From the NCBI GenBank assembly GCA_027489355.1, contig JAIXZY010000077.1, positions 166,339 through 230,338 of the forward strand: a stretch of DNA of 64,000 nucleotides, written 5' to 3'. The notes below the pieces were generated by a model, which was not told the origin of the DNA, made no database searches, and was given only the letters and a program-made list of their open reading frames with translations. A program made the translations under genes and the position numbers. Shown here one piece after another: positions 51,274 through 59,899 of this stretch (within the stretch, counting starts at the first letter, position 1; every line of letters starts with the position of its first letter). Source of the stretch: Paracoccaceae bacterium (lineage in GTDB: Bacteria > Pseudomonadota > Alphaproteobacteria > Rhodobacterales > Rhodobacteraceae).

Positions 51274-53105
51274 CTGCGGCCGAACAGGCGTTCGATGTCG
51301 TGGAGCGACAACTCGACATAGGTGGGCCGCCCGTGGTTGCACTGACCGGAAAGCGGCGTCGCCTCCATCTCGCGCAGAAGCGCGTTCATTTCCTCGGGGC
51401 GCATCTGGCGGCCAGAGCGGACCGAGCCCTGGCAGGCCATGCGCGACAGGATCGCGTCGATCTTCGCGCGGACGAGCTGGCTGTCGCCCTGGTCGGCCAG
51501 TTCGTCCAGGATGTCGCGGACCAGCGCCGCGCCGTTGACCTGGCCCAGGATCGCGGGAACTTCGCGGATCGCAACGGCGCTGCCGCCGAAAGGTTCGATC
51601 CCCAGCCCGACCTCGGCCAGCGCCGGGGCGGCGTCGATCAGGCGTGCGGCGTCGTCGGGAGAGAGGTCGACGATCTCGGGGATCAGCAGCGCCTGGGCGC
51701 GGATGCCGGTTTCGGCCATCTGGCGTTTCAGGCGTTCGTAGACGAGCCGTTCGTGGGCGGCGTGCTGGTCGACGATGACGATGCCCGTGGCGGTCTGGGC
51801 GACGATGTAGTTTTCATGCAGCTGCGCGCGGGCGGCGCCCAGGGGATGCGCGGGCGCGTCCTGAACCACGGGGGGCGCGTCCTGGGCGTAGGAGGGGGCC
51901 ATCGGGGCCTCGGCAAAGCCCGCGAAGCTGTCGGGGGCCTGAAAGGCGTAGGCGCGGGCGAAGGTCGAGGGGGCGGGGCGGTCCATCTGGTAGACGCGCG
52001 CGGGTTCGGGGCGGAAGGCGTCAAGCGTGGCTGCGCCGACGGTGGAGGAGGCGCGGTGGCCGGCCCCCGTCAGCGCCGATTTCAGCGCGGTGATGATGAG
52101 GCTGCGGGCCGCGTCTGGTTCGCGGAAGCGGACCTCGGCCTTGGCGGGGTGGACGTTCACGTCAACGCGCTGGGGGTCGGCGATCAGGTTCAGCACCGCC
52201 GCCGGGTGACGGTCGCGGGAAAGGACGTCGAAATAGGCCGCCCGCAGCGCGCCGTAGAGCATCCGGTCCAGCACCGGGCGGCCGTTGACGAAGAGGTACT
52301 GCTGCGCCGATGACCCGCGCGAATAGGTGGGCAGCGCGGCATAGCCTTGCAGGCGCAACCCTTCACGCTCGGCGTCGATGCGCAGCGCATTGTCGATGAA
52401 GTCGCGCCCGATCACCGAGGCAAGGCGCGAGCCCAACGCGTCGAACAGGTCGCCCGTCGCCGGGTCGGCACGGAAGAGGGTGCGCGCCTCACCCCCGGTC
52501 ACGTCGCGCAGCGTGAAGCCCACCAGCGGCTCGGCCATCGCCAGACGGCGGATCACCTCGGTCACCGCCTGCATCTCGGCCCGGTCCGAGCGGAGGAATT
52601 TCAGCCGCGCGGGGGTGGCGAAGAAGAGGTCGCGCAGTTCGACCACCGTGCCACGGGTCAGCGCCGCGGGGCGGACGGGGGCGATCCGGCTGCCCTCACA
52701 GGTGATCTGAGCGGCGTCCCCGTCGGCCCGGCTGGTGATCGTCAGGCGACCCACCGCTCCAAGGCTGGGCAAAGCCTCGCCCCTGAAGCCGAAGCTGCGG
52801 ATATCGAGAAGGTCCGATCCGTCGATCTTGGACGTGGCATGGCGCGAAAGGGCCAAGGGCAGGTCCTCGGCCGTCATGCCGCAGCCGTCGTCGGTGACCC
52901 GGATCAGCGTCTTGCCGCCGTCGGCGATGTCGACCTGGATGCGCGACGCCCCGGCGTCGAGCGCGTTCTCGACCAGCTCTTTCACGGCGCTCGCGGGACG
53001 TTCCACCACCTCGCCCGCCGCAATGCGGTTGATCGCGGCCTCGTCCAGTTGTCGGATCACCGGACGGCCGGAAGCGCCCGTTATCTTGGGGGTGTGAAGC
53101 GTCAT
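51270..53105 (-). CDS. mutL: DNA mismatch repair protein MutL (endonuclease type)
   Basis: 611 residues. GHKL ATPase: [33 protein letters not shown] and FRGEALPS. The C-terminal domain carries [12 protein letters not shown], matching the endonuclease motif DQHA(X)2E(X)4E, and CNHGRPTY near the end. So this MutL itself nicks DNA, as in bacteria without MutH. The central linker is Pro/Ala-rich (about residues 330-420). Confidence 0.96.
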   Translation of the reverse strand: MTLHTPKITGASGRPVIRQLDEAAINRIAAGEVVERPASAVKELVENALDAGASRIQVDIADGGKTLIRVTDDGCGMTAEDLPLALSRHATSKIDGSDLLDIRSFGFRGEALPSLGAVGRLTITSRADGDAAQITCEGSRIAPVRPAALTRGTVVELRDLFFATPARLKFLRSDRAEMQAVTEVIRRLAMAEPLVGFTLRDVTGGEARTLFRADPATGDLFDALGSRLASVIGRDFIDNALRIDAEREGLRLQGYAALPTYSRGSSAQQYLFVNGRPVLDRMLYGALRAAYFDVLSRDRHPAAVLNLIADPQRVDVNVHPAKAEVRFREPDAARSLIITALKSALTGAGHRASSTVGAATLDAFRPEPARVYQMDRPAPSTFARAYAFQAPDSFAGFAEAPMAPSYAQDAPPVVQDAPAHPLGAARAQLHENYIVAQTATGIVIVDQHAAHERLVYERLKRQMAETGIRAQALLIPEIVDLSPDDAARLIDAAPALAEVGLGIEPFGGSAVAIREVPAILGQVNGAALVRDILDELADQGDSQLVRAKIDAILSRMACQGSVRSGRQMRPEEMNALLREMEATPLSGQCNHGRPTYVELSLHDIERLFGRR

Positions 53106-53159
53106 GCCGCTATCTGTAGCAGGCGGCCGCGAGTCGGGGAAGAACGAACCGGACTGTGT

Positions 53160-53756
53160 TCAGCTTGCCCGAGGGGCAAAGACGTAAAGGCAGCGGCACG
53201 GCCCTGGCCCGCCGCTCAGACAGGCGTGGGGCATGGCGCCGTCGAAATGGACGGTGTCGCCGGGATGCAGGGTGGCGGGGGCATAGCCCTCGGTGTGCAG
53301 GACGAGCGTGCCGGACAGGACGTGCAGCATGTCGTCGGTGTCGTGTCGGTTCCAGTCCCCGAAGGCGGCAAGGTCGGTCTGGATGAAGTCGACCAGCATC
53401 GACTGGAACGGCCGGCCCTTCAGCGTGGCGCCCAGCGGCCAGAGCAGGGTGTTCGCGTTCTCGATCGCCTCGCCCGGCGCGCCCCGGTCGATCACCATGC
53501 GACCCGCCAGGCTTGGCGTCTCGGCGCGCACCAGGTCGGCCAGGTCGCAGCCGAAGCCCTGTGCCAGCTTCAGGAGGATCTCGAAGGTCGGCGACAGAAG
53601 GCCGTTCTCGATCTTCGACAGGGTGGACCGCGCAAAGCCCGCCCGGTCGGCCAGCGCCTGCTGGTTCCAGCCGCGCGCCTCGCGCCAGCGGCGGATGCGC
53701 GACGCCAGTTCCTGGTGCGGTTCTGCGCTGCGCGGGCGGTCGGTGAGCGGGGCCAT
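53160..53756 (-). CDS. XRE-family regulator with cupin domain
   Basis: 198 residues. N-terminal helix-turn-helix (NQQALADRAGFARSTLSKIE, about residues 32-51), C-terminal cupin with MLHVLSGTLVLHTEG and HPGDTVHFDGAMPHACLSGG. This architecture (SutR/PuuR-like) commonly controls amino-acid or polyamine catabolic genes. It is divergent from the aminotransferase gene, its probable target. Confidence 0.9.
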   Translation of the reverse strand: MAPLTDRPRSAEPHQELASRIRRWREARGWNQQALADRAGFARSTLSKIENGLLSPTFEILLKLAQGFGCDLADLVRAETPSLAGRMVIDRGAPGEAIENANTLLWPLGATLKGRPFQSMLVDFIQTDLAAFGDWNRHDTDDMLHVLSGTLVLHTEGYAPATLHPGDTVHFDGAMPHACLSGGPGPCRCLYVFAPRAS

Positions 53757-53784
53757 GCTGTTCCGTTTGACGACAGGATGTTCC

Positions 53785-53790
53785 TATAAT
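53785..53790 (+). promoter_or_regulatory. Probable -10 element in the regulator/aminotransferase gap
   Basis: TATAAT lies 34 bases before the aminotransferase ATG in an unusually AT-rich stretch. No well-spaced -35 (TTGACG occurs, but only 12 bases upstream) is visible, which would fit an activator-dependent or repressed promoter. Confidence 0.4.
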
Positions 53791-53824
53791 AACAATCGGT
53801 GCAGCAATCACAATGGGGCAACAC

Positions 53825-55147
53825 ATGGCTGGTCCGAAATCGCAAAGTCTGTTCGAACGGGGCATGAAGGTGCTGGTCGAGGGGGTATCCTCGGCCTCCC
53901 GTGGGCCGGCGACCTTTGGCGGCGCGCCGCGCTACATGAGCCACGGGGCGGGGGCGCGGCTCTATGACGTGGACGGCAAGGAATACATCGACTGGATGAT
54001 GGCCTTCGGCGCGTTGCCGCTGGGCCATGCGCATCCCAAGGTCGTGGAAACCGTGGCGCGGGAAGTCGCCCGCGGGACGCATTTCGCCACGGCGCTGGAG
54101 GTCGAGGTCGAGGTGGCCGAGATGCTGGTTGCCCTCCTGCCCCACGTAGACAAGGTGCGCTTCGCCAACACCGGGACCGAGGCCGCGATGGCCGCTTTCC
54201 GGCTGGCGCGGGGGCACACCGGCCGCAGGAAGATCATCAAGTTCGAGGGCCACTATCACGGCTGGTGGGATTCGGTGCTGGTGAACACCAACCCCTATCC
54301 GCCGACGCTGCTGGGCCACCCGAACGACCCGATCCGTATCCCCGACTCCTCCGGCATTCCCGAGGAAGCGTGGAAGGACACCATCGTTTGCCGCTGGAAC
54401 GATATAGACGCGCTGGAGCGGGTGATGGCGCTGCATGGGGACCAGGCGGCTTGCGTCGTGACGGAAGGGGTGATGTCCAACATGGGCGTCATTCCCCCGA
54501 AACCGGGCTACCTGCAGCGGATGCAGGAGCTGTGCCGGAAGCACGGCGCGCTCTTCTATCTGGACGAGACGGTGACGGGCTTCCGCCTGGCGGCCGGGGG
54601 CTGCGCCGAGCTTTACGGGCTGACACCGGACATCGTGACCTATGGCAAGGCGCTGGGTGGGGGCCTGCCGATGGCGATGATCGGCGGGAGGGCGGATGTG
54701 ATGGCGGGCCTCGAATGGGGCAAGGTCCTGCATTTCGGCACCCACAACGCCGGCCGACTGGCGCTGCATGTGACCAAGGTGATGCTGGAGACGATGCTGG
54801 AGGACGATCAGGCGGGGTTCCGGAAGATCAAGGACCTGGGCCTGAAGATGGCCGAGTCGGTCCGCCAGGTCGCCCGCACGTCGAACCGGCACGGGATCGT
54901 GGTGCAGGGCGTCAATTCGATGTTCCAGATCTTCTTCACCGACAAGGATCAGATCGCCGACTACCGCGACTTCTGCAGCCACGTCGACCGGATGAAGTTC
55001 CGCGACTTTGCCCTGCGGCTGATGGACAAGGGCGTCTACATGAACCCCTCGGCCACGCTGCATTCGTTGTCCTCGGTCGCGCATACCGAGGCCGACATCG
55101 CCACCACCGCGCAGGCCATGGCCGAGGTGCTGGAGGAGATGGCGTGA
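53825..55147 (+). CDS. Class-III aminotransferase, glutamate-1-semialdehyde-aminomutase-like
   Basis: 440 residues from ATG 53825 (MAGPKSQSLFERGMKVLV); an ATG four codons earlier is also open. PLP-dependent fold type I: FANTGTEAAMAAFRLARGHT, KFEGHYHGWWDS, LDETVTGFRL, PLP lysine in IVTYGKALGGGLPMAMIGG. HemL-like, but the context is not tetrapyrrole: it is coupled by GTGA to a ProC-like reductase and lies near a lysine-dehydrogenase-like gene. Probably acts on an amino or omega-amino acid; the substrate is unknown. Confidence 0.85.
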   Translation: MAGPKSQSLFERGMKVLVEGVSSASRGPATFGGAPRYMSHGAGARLYDVDGKEYIDWMMAFGALPLGHAHPKVVETVAREVARGTHFATALEVEVEVAEMLVALLPHVDKVRFANTGTEAAMAAFRLARGHTGRRKIIKFEGHYHGWWDSVLVNTNPYPPTLLGHPNDPIRIPDSSGIPEEAWKDTIVCRWNDIDALERVMALHGDQAACVVTEGVMSNMGVIPPKPGYLQRMQELCRKHGALFYLDETVTGFRLAAGGCAELYGLTPDIVTYGKALGGGLPMAMIGGRADVMAGLEWGKVLHFGTHNAGRLALHVTKVMLETMLEDDQAGFRKIKDLGLKMAESVRQVARTSNRHGIVVQGVNSMFQIFFTDKDQIADYRDFCSHVDRMKFRDFALRLMDKGVYMNPSATLHSLSSVAHTEADIATTAQAMAEVLEEMA

Positions 55148-55899
55148 CCACGCTCGGCTTCCTTGGCGCCGGACATCTGGCCGAGCTTCTGGTCCGGGGG
55201 CTGGCGGGGCAGGGGGATCGGCTGGTCCTGTCCCCCCGAAACGCCGAGGTCGCGGCACGGCTGGCGGCCGAGCATGGCTGCGAGGTCGCGTCCAGCAACC
55301 AGGCGGTGGTCGATGCCGCGGATGGGGTTCTGGTCTGCCTCCCCGCCGCGAGTGGCGCAGACGAACTTGCGCGGCTGACCTTCCGCCCCGGCCAGCCGGT
55401 CCTGTCGGCGATGGCGGGGACAGGGCTGGCGCGGCTGCAAGCGGCGATCGGCCCTGCCCGCGCGGCGGTCACGATGATGCCGGGCTATGCCAACGCCTTC
55501 CGCGTCGGCCCCTCGATCCTTTGCCCCGAGGACGGGTTCTGGCACGCGGTGCTTCAGAAACTCGGCCCCGTCATCGCCTTCTCCGATGAAAGCCAGTTCA
55601 CCACCGCCGCCGCCTTCGGTGCCTTTTCGGGCGCCAGCTTCGGCTGGATGGCGCATGTGATCGGCTGGTTCCAGGCCCAGGGCCTGCCCCCCGACACCGC
55701 CCGCACGCTGATCGCCGCCACCCTGCGTGGCAACGCCGAGGTCCTTCTGCGCGAGGACCGCCCGCTGGACGACATCGCCCGCAGTGTCGTCACCCCCGGC
55801 GGGATCAGCGAGATGGTCCTTGCCGCTCTGTCCGCCGGGGATGGCCTGACCGCCTGGGACGTCGGGCTGGACCGCGTGCGCAAGCGCATCGGCGGCTAG
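55144..55899 (+). CDS. Pyrroline-5-carboxylate-reductase-like oxidoreductase
   Basis: 251 residues from GTG 55144, overlapping the aminotransferase stop as GTGA. N-terminal Rossmann motif LGFLGAGHLAELLVRGL; later VTMMPGYANAFRVGPSIL and VVTPGGISEMVLAALSAGDG, the latter equivalent to the ProC signature (TxPGGTTxxGL...). It is a divergent member, so reduction of a cyclic imine such as P5C or piperideine carboxylate is likely but not certain. Confidence 0.85.
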   Translation: MTTLGFLGAGHLAELLVRGLAGQGDRLVLSPRNAEVAARLAAEHGCEVASSNQAVVDAADGVLVCLPAASGADELARLTFRPGQPVLSAMAGTGLARLQAAIGPARAAVTMMPGYANAFRVGPSILCPEDGFWHAVLQKLGPVIAFSDESQFTTAAAFGAFSGASFGWMAHVIGWFQAQGLPPDTARTLIAATLRGNAEVLLREDRPLDDIARSVVTPGGISEMVLAALSAGDGLTAWDVGLDRVRKRIGG

Positions 55900-55923
55900 G
55901 CCCCTCGTCCAGGTCGGCCAGTC

Positions 55924-57003
55924 TTACGCGTGACGGCTGCGGTGGCCGACGGTGTAGTAGTTGCCGGTGCGCGTCTTCAGATAGGGCTCCAGCGGGATCG
56001 CTTCCTGCTTCAGGAAGCCCTGCTGCGGCAGGTGCCCGTCGCGGACCATCTCGATCACGCCAACGACCGAGGCCGAGGTCGTCCAGGCGATCGCGGTGCG
56101 CATCTTGCCGCCGATCTCGATCGGGTAATAGGACCGCACGAATTCCTTGCGACGCAGCTGACCGCCCTGCCAGCCTTCCGCCGCGACATGGACATAGACC
56201 ACGTCCTCGTCGACGGGGGGCTTGGCGTTGGTCAGGATCCTCCCGGCCTCGGCCCGGTTCTCGCGCATCAGAAGCTCGTGGAAGAAGAAATTCATCAGCT
56301 TCACATGGCCCGGATAGCGCATGGTCTTGTAGTCCAGGTTCTCGATCCGGTCGGCATAGGTCTCGCACATCGTCCCCAGCCCGCCCGAGGTGGTGAAGGC
56401 CTCAAGCTGCATGCCGTCGATGTAGATCGTCTCCAGCCATTCCATCGCCGAGACGGTCTTCAGCACGCCTTCCTCGATCACCTCGCAATCGTTGAGGTAT
56501 TCGTTGACCACGCCTTCGGGCGACCAGTTGAACGCATAGCCCAGAAGCCCCGTCGGGTTCTGCGGCAGGGCGCCCACGCGCAGGCGGATCGAGCGGACCT
56601 TGTCGAACTGTTCGGCCAGATGCGCGCCGACGATCCCCACGAAGCCGGGCGCAAGGCCGCATTGCGGGGCCATCAGGCCCTTGGAGGTCGTGGACAGATC
56701 GCGGATATGGCGCGTGGTCGGGACGTCCTCGGTCAAGTCGAAATAGTGCAGCCCCAGCGCATGCGCCACGGTCGAGACGCCGATGTTCAGGTGGAAGGGC
56801 AGGCAGGACAGGACCGCGTCCTGGCCGTTCAGAAGCTCGGTGATGGCCACCGGATCCTGCAGGTCGACGCTGCGGGTGGGAAACGAGGCCTCCAGCTTGC
56901 GCGCATCGACGCCCGTCACCTCGAACCCGGAGTCCACCAGAAGCTCGGCGGCCAGATGGCCGACCTTTCCAAGGCCAAGCACCGCCACTTTCCTGAACGA
57001 CAT
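55924..57003 (-). CDS. Saccharopine/lysine dehydrogenase-family oxidoreductase
   Basis: 359 residues from ATG 57003 (MSFRKVAVLGLGKVGHLAAE); a start 17 codons earlier is rejected. Rossmann fold with GLGKVGHLAAELLVDSGFEV; YFDLTEDVPTTRHIRDLS and PQCGLAPGFVGIVGAHL follow the saccharopine dehydrogenase pattern. Length and pattern also fit L-lysine 6-dehydrogenase, which forms piperideine-6-carboxylate. Convergent with the aminotransferase/ProC-like pair, so all three may serve one lysine or pipecolate pathway. Confidence 0.85.
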   Translation of the reverse strand: MSFRKVAVLGLGKVGHLAAELLVDSGFEVTGVDARKLEASFPTRSVDLQDPVAITELLNGQDAVLSCLPFHLNIGVSTVAHALGLHYFDLTEDVPTTRHIRDLSTTSKGLMAPQCGLAPGFVGIVGAHLAEQFDKVRSIRLRVGALPQNPTGLLGYAFNWSPEGVVNEYLNDCEVIEEGVLKTVSAMEWLETIYIDGMQLEAFTTSGGLGTMCETYADRIENLDYKTMRYPGHVKLMNFFFHELLMRENRAEAGRILTNAKPPVDEDVVYVHVAAEGWQGGQLRRKEFVRSYYPIEIGGKMRTAIAWTTSASVVGVIEMVRDGHLPQQGFLKQEAIPLEPYLKTRTGNYYTVGHRSRHA

Positions 57004-57117
57004 GAGTATTTTCCTTTGCTGGCCGCAGTCTTGCGACGCGGAGATTTCCGGCAAAGGCTAGCGGTGGGAGATGCCGGTCATGCTGGGCCGTTTGGCGAAA
57101 TCACCGGCATAATCTTA

Positions 57118-57144
57118 CAGAATGCCGACCATTTCGGCATTCTG
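57118..57144. promoter_or_regulatory. Perfect 10+10 inverted repeat upstream of the saccharopine-dehydrogenase-like gene
   Basis: CAGAATGCCG-ACCATTT-CGGCATTCTG, 115 bases before the start at 57003. The size and spacing fit an operator for a dimeric regulator (for example Lrp/AsnC or GntR); as RNA it would be a stable hairpin. The rest of the 57004-57189 gap holds nothing else recognisable. Confidence 0.5.
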
Positions 57145-57189
57145 CATGTGTCTTGGCGCGGGGCGGTCGCGGCCCGCGGGTCGGAAGCC

Positions 57190-57333
57190 TTAGAACAGCC
57201 CGTCGCCGCCCTTGTCCTGTTCCACGACTTCGTCCGCGACCACCGCCGCCGCACCACCGACAACAAGCGGGGCACAGCCCGCCAGCGTCAGCATCAGCAG
57301 CGCCGCCATCAGCATCAATCCGGTGTTCTGCAT
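57190..57333 (-). CDS. Very small lipoprotein (47 aa)
   Basis: ATG 57333 with GGGAGAGGCGAGG upstream. Signal peptide and lipobox MLMAALLMLTLAGCAPLVVGG (LAGC), then AAAVVADEVVEQDKGGDGLF. Mature part under 30 residues. The gene stands alone; the 74-bp element (copy C) lies 25 bases ahead of its start, with its TTAA end towards the gene. Confidence 0.65.
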   Translation of the reverse strand: MQNTGLMLMAALLMLTLAGCAPLVVGGAAAVVADEVVEQDKGGDGLF

Positions 57334-57357
57334 CCTCGCCTCTCCCGTATCTGCATG

Positions 57358-57431
57358 TGTTGCGAAACCGTTAACGCCCGAAACCAAGTCCTTGATTCTA
57401 GACCGCTCCCGGCGATTGTCCACCGTGGACA
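57358..57431 (-). repeat. 74-bp conserved intergenic element, copy C
   Basis: Reverse strand: palindrome TGTCCACGGTGGACA (57431-57417), core GAATCAAGGACTTGG, end CGTTAACGGTTTCGCAAC. The best-matched partner of copy A (10230-10303), with no gaps. Lies between cobO and the small lipoprotein gene and could here overlap the lipoprotein's promoter. Confidence 0.75.
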
Positions 57432-57434
57432 GGT

Positions 57435-58067
57435 TTAGAACTCTACCCCCGGCTGGCCCTTGATCCCCGCGCGGAACGGGTGCTTCACCAGCGTCATCTC
57501 GGTCACCAGGTCGGCCGCCTCGATCAACTCTTCCTTCGCATTCCGCCCGGTCAGGACCACATGAGTCAAGGGCGGCTTTTCGGACTTCAGGAACTCCAGC
57601 ACCTCGGCGATGTCCAGGTAGTCATACCGCAGCGCGATGTTGATCTCGTCCAGCAGCACCATGCGGATCTCCGGGTTCCGGATCAGCTCCTTCGCCTTCT
57701 CCCACCCCGCCCGCGCCGCCGCGATGTCGCGGGCCTTGTCCTGGGTTTCCCAGGTGAAGCCCTCGCCCATGGCGTGGAACTGGCAGAGGTCGCTGAAGTT
57801 CTCGGTGATCAGCCGCCGCTCGCCGGTATCCCAGGCGCCCTTGATGAACTGGACCACCGCGCAGGGCATCCCATGCGCGATGCAGCGCAGGATCATCCCG
57901 AATCCGCTGGAGCTTTTGCCCTTCCCCGCCCCGGTGTGAACGATGATGAGGCCCTTCTCCCCCTCCTTCCCGGCCATGATCTTGTCCCGCGCGGCCTTCT
58001 TCTTCGCCATCTTCTGGGCGTGGCGGGCCAGGTCGTCGGTCTCAGGCGTCGCAACAGGGTCGGTCAT
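57435..58067 (-). CDS. cobO: Cob(I)yrinic acid a,c-diamide adenosyltransferase
   Basis: 210 residues from ATG 58067 with AGGA upstream. GLIIVHTGAGKGKSSSGFG is the P-loop of CobO/BtuR; further VVQFIKGAWDTGERRL, VLLDEINIALRYDYL and VVLTGRNAKEELIEAAD. Adds the 5'-deoxyadenosyl group to cobalt during cobalamin synthesis. Divergent from the riboswitch-controlled cob operon; the riboswitch is on the other strand and does not precede cobO. Confidence 0.95.
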   Translation of the reverse strand: MTDPVATPETDDLARHAQKMAKKKAARDKIMAGKEGEKGLIIVHTGAGKGKSSSGFGMILRCIAHGMPCAVVQFIKGAWDTGERRLITENFSDLCQFHAMGEGFTWETQDKARDIAAARAGWEKAKELIRNPEIRMVLLDEINIALRYDYLDIAEVLEFLKSEKPPLTHVVLTGRNAKEELIEAADLVTEMTLVKHPFRAGIKGQPGVEF

Positions 58068-58121
58068 GGTCGGTCCTATCCCTGACACGAGGGGGGTGCT
58101 TGCCTCAGGGGGGCGGGCGCT

Positions 58122-58290
58122 GGTGCCTTTTTATGACCGGCGAAGAGGGAATGCGACAGGTCGGAAACGACCCTAAGCAGCCGCCCCCGCGACCGTGACC
58201 GGAGAGGTCCCAAGGCCACTGGCGGATGCCGGGAAGGCGGGGGCCGTGGGGCCATCGCCCCGTATCCGCAAGCCGGGAGACCTGCCAGCG
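58122..58290 (+). promoter_or_regulatory. Cobalamin riboswitch upstream of DUF1636-cobW-cobN
   Basis: In order: GGTGCC, GAAGAGGGAATGCGA, a P3-P6 region with GCCCCCGCGACCGTGACCGG, GCCACTGG, CCGGGAAGGCG and the B12 box variant AAGCCGGGAGACCTGCC. These are the conserved core elements of AdoCbl riboswitches with normal spacing. About 100 bases of G/C-rich hairpins follow before the DUF1636 start, presumably the expression platform. It occupies most of the 321-bp gap between cobO and DUF1636. Confidence 0.93.
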
Positions 58291-58388
58291 TGGACTGAAA
58301 CCGGCGGACGGGGTGTTCCGCGACCGGTGATCGGCGGTATCCCCGCCCCTCGCTGGCCCACCCTTTTCGCCTTTGAGGCAAGGCACCG

Positions 58389-58763
58389 ATGGGCACGACC
58401 CTCTTCGTCTGCACCACCTGCAAGGCCGGCCAGCCGGTGCCCGAGGGCTCAACGCCCCCCGGTGCCCAGCTGCACGCCGCCCTCACCGCCGAACCCACGC
58501 CCGAAGGCGTCCGCATCGTCGGCGTCGAGTGCCTGTCCGCCTGCAACACCGGCTGCGCGGTTTCGCTGACCAAACCCGGCGCCTGGTCCTACGTGTATGG
58601 TCGCCTGACCCTTGACGACGTCCCCGCGATCCTGGAAGGCGCCGGGAAATACGCCGCGACTACCGACGGCATCGTCCCCTGGCGCGACCGGCCCACCGTC
58701 TTCCGCAAGCAATCCATCGCCCGCATCCCTCCCCTCCCGCCGCTTGAAGAGGCCGCAGAATGA
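58389..58763 (+). CDS. DUF1636 (CobW-associated metal-binding, thioredoxin-like) protein
   Basis: 124 residues. LFVCTTCKAGQ at the start and VECLSACNTGCAVSL in the middle supply a CxxC...CxxxCxxxC cluster, as in DUF1636 proteins, which are thought to bind metal or a [2Fe-2S] cluster and occur next to cobW. First gene under the cobalamin riboswitch; the stop overlaps the cobW start (ATGA). Confidence 0.93.
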   Translation: MGTTLFVCTTCKAGQPVPEGSTPPGAQLHAALTAEPTPEGVRIVGVECLSACNTGCAVSLTKPGAWSYVYGRLTLDDVPAILEGAGKYAATTDGIVPWRDRPTVFRKQSIARIPPLPPLEEAAE

Positions 58764-59794
58764 CCGATCTGACGAAAATCCCCGTGACCGTGATCACCGG
58801 CTTCCTCGGGGCGGGCAAGACCACCCTGATCCGCCACCTGATGCAGAACCCGCAGGGCAAGCGGCTCGCTATCCTCGTCAACGAGTTCGGAACCGTGGGC
58901 GTCGACGGCGACATCCTGAAATCCTGCGCGGACGAGAACTGCCCGGTCGAGAACATCGTGGAGCTCGCCAACGGCTGCATATGCTGCACCGTCGCCGACG
59001 ACTTCATCCCGACGATCGAGCAGCTGATGGCCATGCCCCAGCGCCCCGACCACATCCTGATCGAGACCTCGGGCCTCGCCTTGCCGAAGCCCTTGCTCAA
59101 GGCCTTCGACTGGCCCGCGATCCGGTCGAGGATCACCGTGGACGGCGTCATCGCCCTCGCCGATGCCGAGGCCGTCGCCGCGGGCCGCTTCGCCCCGGAC
59201 GTCGAGGCGGTCGAAGCCCAACGCGCCGCCGACGACTCGCTCGACCACGAAACCCCGCTGTCGGAGGTCTTCGAAGACCAGATCCTCTGCGCCGACCTGA
59301 TCCTGCTCTCCAAGGCCGACCTCGCCGGGGAAGCGGGCCTTGCGGCGGCAAAGGACGTCATCGCAGCCGAGATGAACCGCCCGGTCCCCATGCTCCCCAT
59401 GACCGACGGCATAATCGACCCGCGCGTGATCCTGGGCCTGAACGCCGCCGCCGAGGACGACCTCGCCTCCCGCCCCTCGCACCACGACGGGGCCGACGAC
59501 CATGAGCATGACGACTTCGACTCCGTCGTCATCGACCTGCCCGAAGTCACCGACCCCGAAGCCCTCACGGCTGCCATCCAGCGACTTGCCCGCGAACAGC
59601 ACATCCTGCGCGTGAAGGGCCATGTCGCCGTCACGGGCAAACCGATGCGCCTTCTCGTCCAAGCCGTGGGCGAGCGGGTCCGCACCCAGTTCGACAAGCC
59701 CTGGGGCACCACCCCACGCAAGTCGCAGCTTGTCGTCATCGCCGAGCATCACGACATCGACGAATCCGCCATCCGCAAGGTCCTGGGGGCCTGA
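58760..59794 (+). CDS. cobW: CobW GTPase (cobalamin-synthesis metallochaperone)
   Basis: 344 residues. P-loop TVITGFLGAGKTTLIRHL, metal-binding ELANGCICCTVADD (CxCC), SKADLAGE (NKxD equivalent) and a His/Asp-rich loop SHHDGADDHEHDDFD before the C-terminal CobW domain. COG0523 GTPases of this type deliver Co(II) to the CobNST chelatase. Followed by cobN after a repeat-containing gap of 105 bases. Confidence 0.96.
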   Translation: MTDLTKIPVTVITGFLGAGKTTLIRHLMQNPQGKRLAILVNEFGTVGVDGDILKSCADENCPVENIVELANGCICCTVADDFIPTIEQLMAMPQRPDHILIETSGLALPKPLLKAFDWPAIRSRITVDGVIALADAEAVAAGRFAPDVEAVEAQRAADDSLDHETPLSEVFEDQILCADLILLSKADLAGEAGLAAAKDVIAAEMNRPVPMLPMTDGIIDPRVILGLNAAAEDDLASRPSHHDGADDHEHDDFDSVVIDLPEVTDPEALTAAIQRLAREQHILRVKGHVAVTGKPMRLLVQAVGERVRTQFDKPWGTTPRKSQLVVIAEHHDIDESAIRKVLGA

Positions 59795-59831
59795 CCGACG
59801 TGACCCACCCCTTCCCATCCCGCAGGCCCAA

Positions 59832-59880
59832 AGCGCCTCCCTCCCCCCATCGTGGGGGAGGGTCGGGGTGGGGGGGCACC
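59832..59880 (+). repeat. 49-bp G/C-rich repeat, intergenic copy
   Basis: Begins AGCGCCTCCCTCCCCCC and ends GGGGGGGCACC, with an internal CCCCCC/GGGGG stem. It aligns gap-free with 60563-60611 inside cobN (about 44 of 49 bases identical by eye). Lies between cobW and cobN. Confidence 0.85.
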
Positions 59881-59899
59881 TCCGCCCGGGGGTCGTGAC

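Noticed and set aside
53820-55147. Assignment of the HemL-like protein as hemL (tetrapyrrole synthesis)
   Set aside because: Alphaproteobacteria make 5-aminolevulinate by the HemA condensing route, and the neighbours are amino-acid oxidoreductases, so a HemL role is unlikely.
57190-58388. A second riboswitch or leader for cobO on the minus strand
   Set aside because: No B12 box or GCCACTG motif is present on the minus strand between 58068 and 58388.
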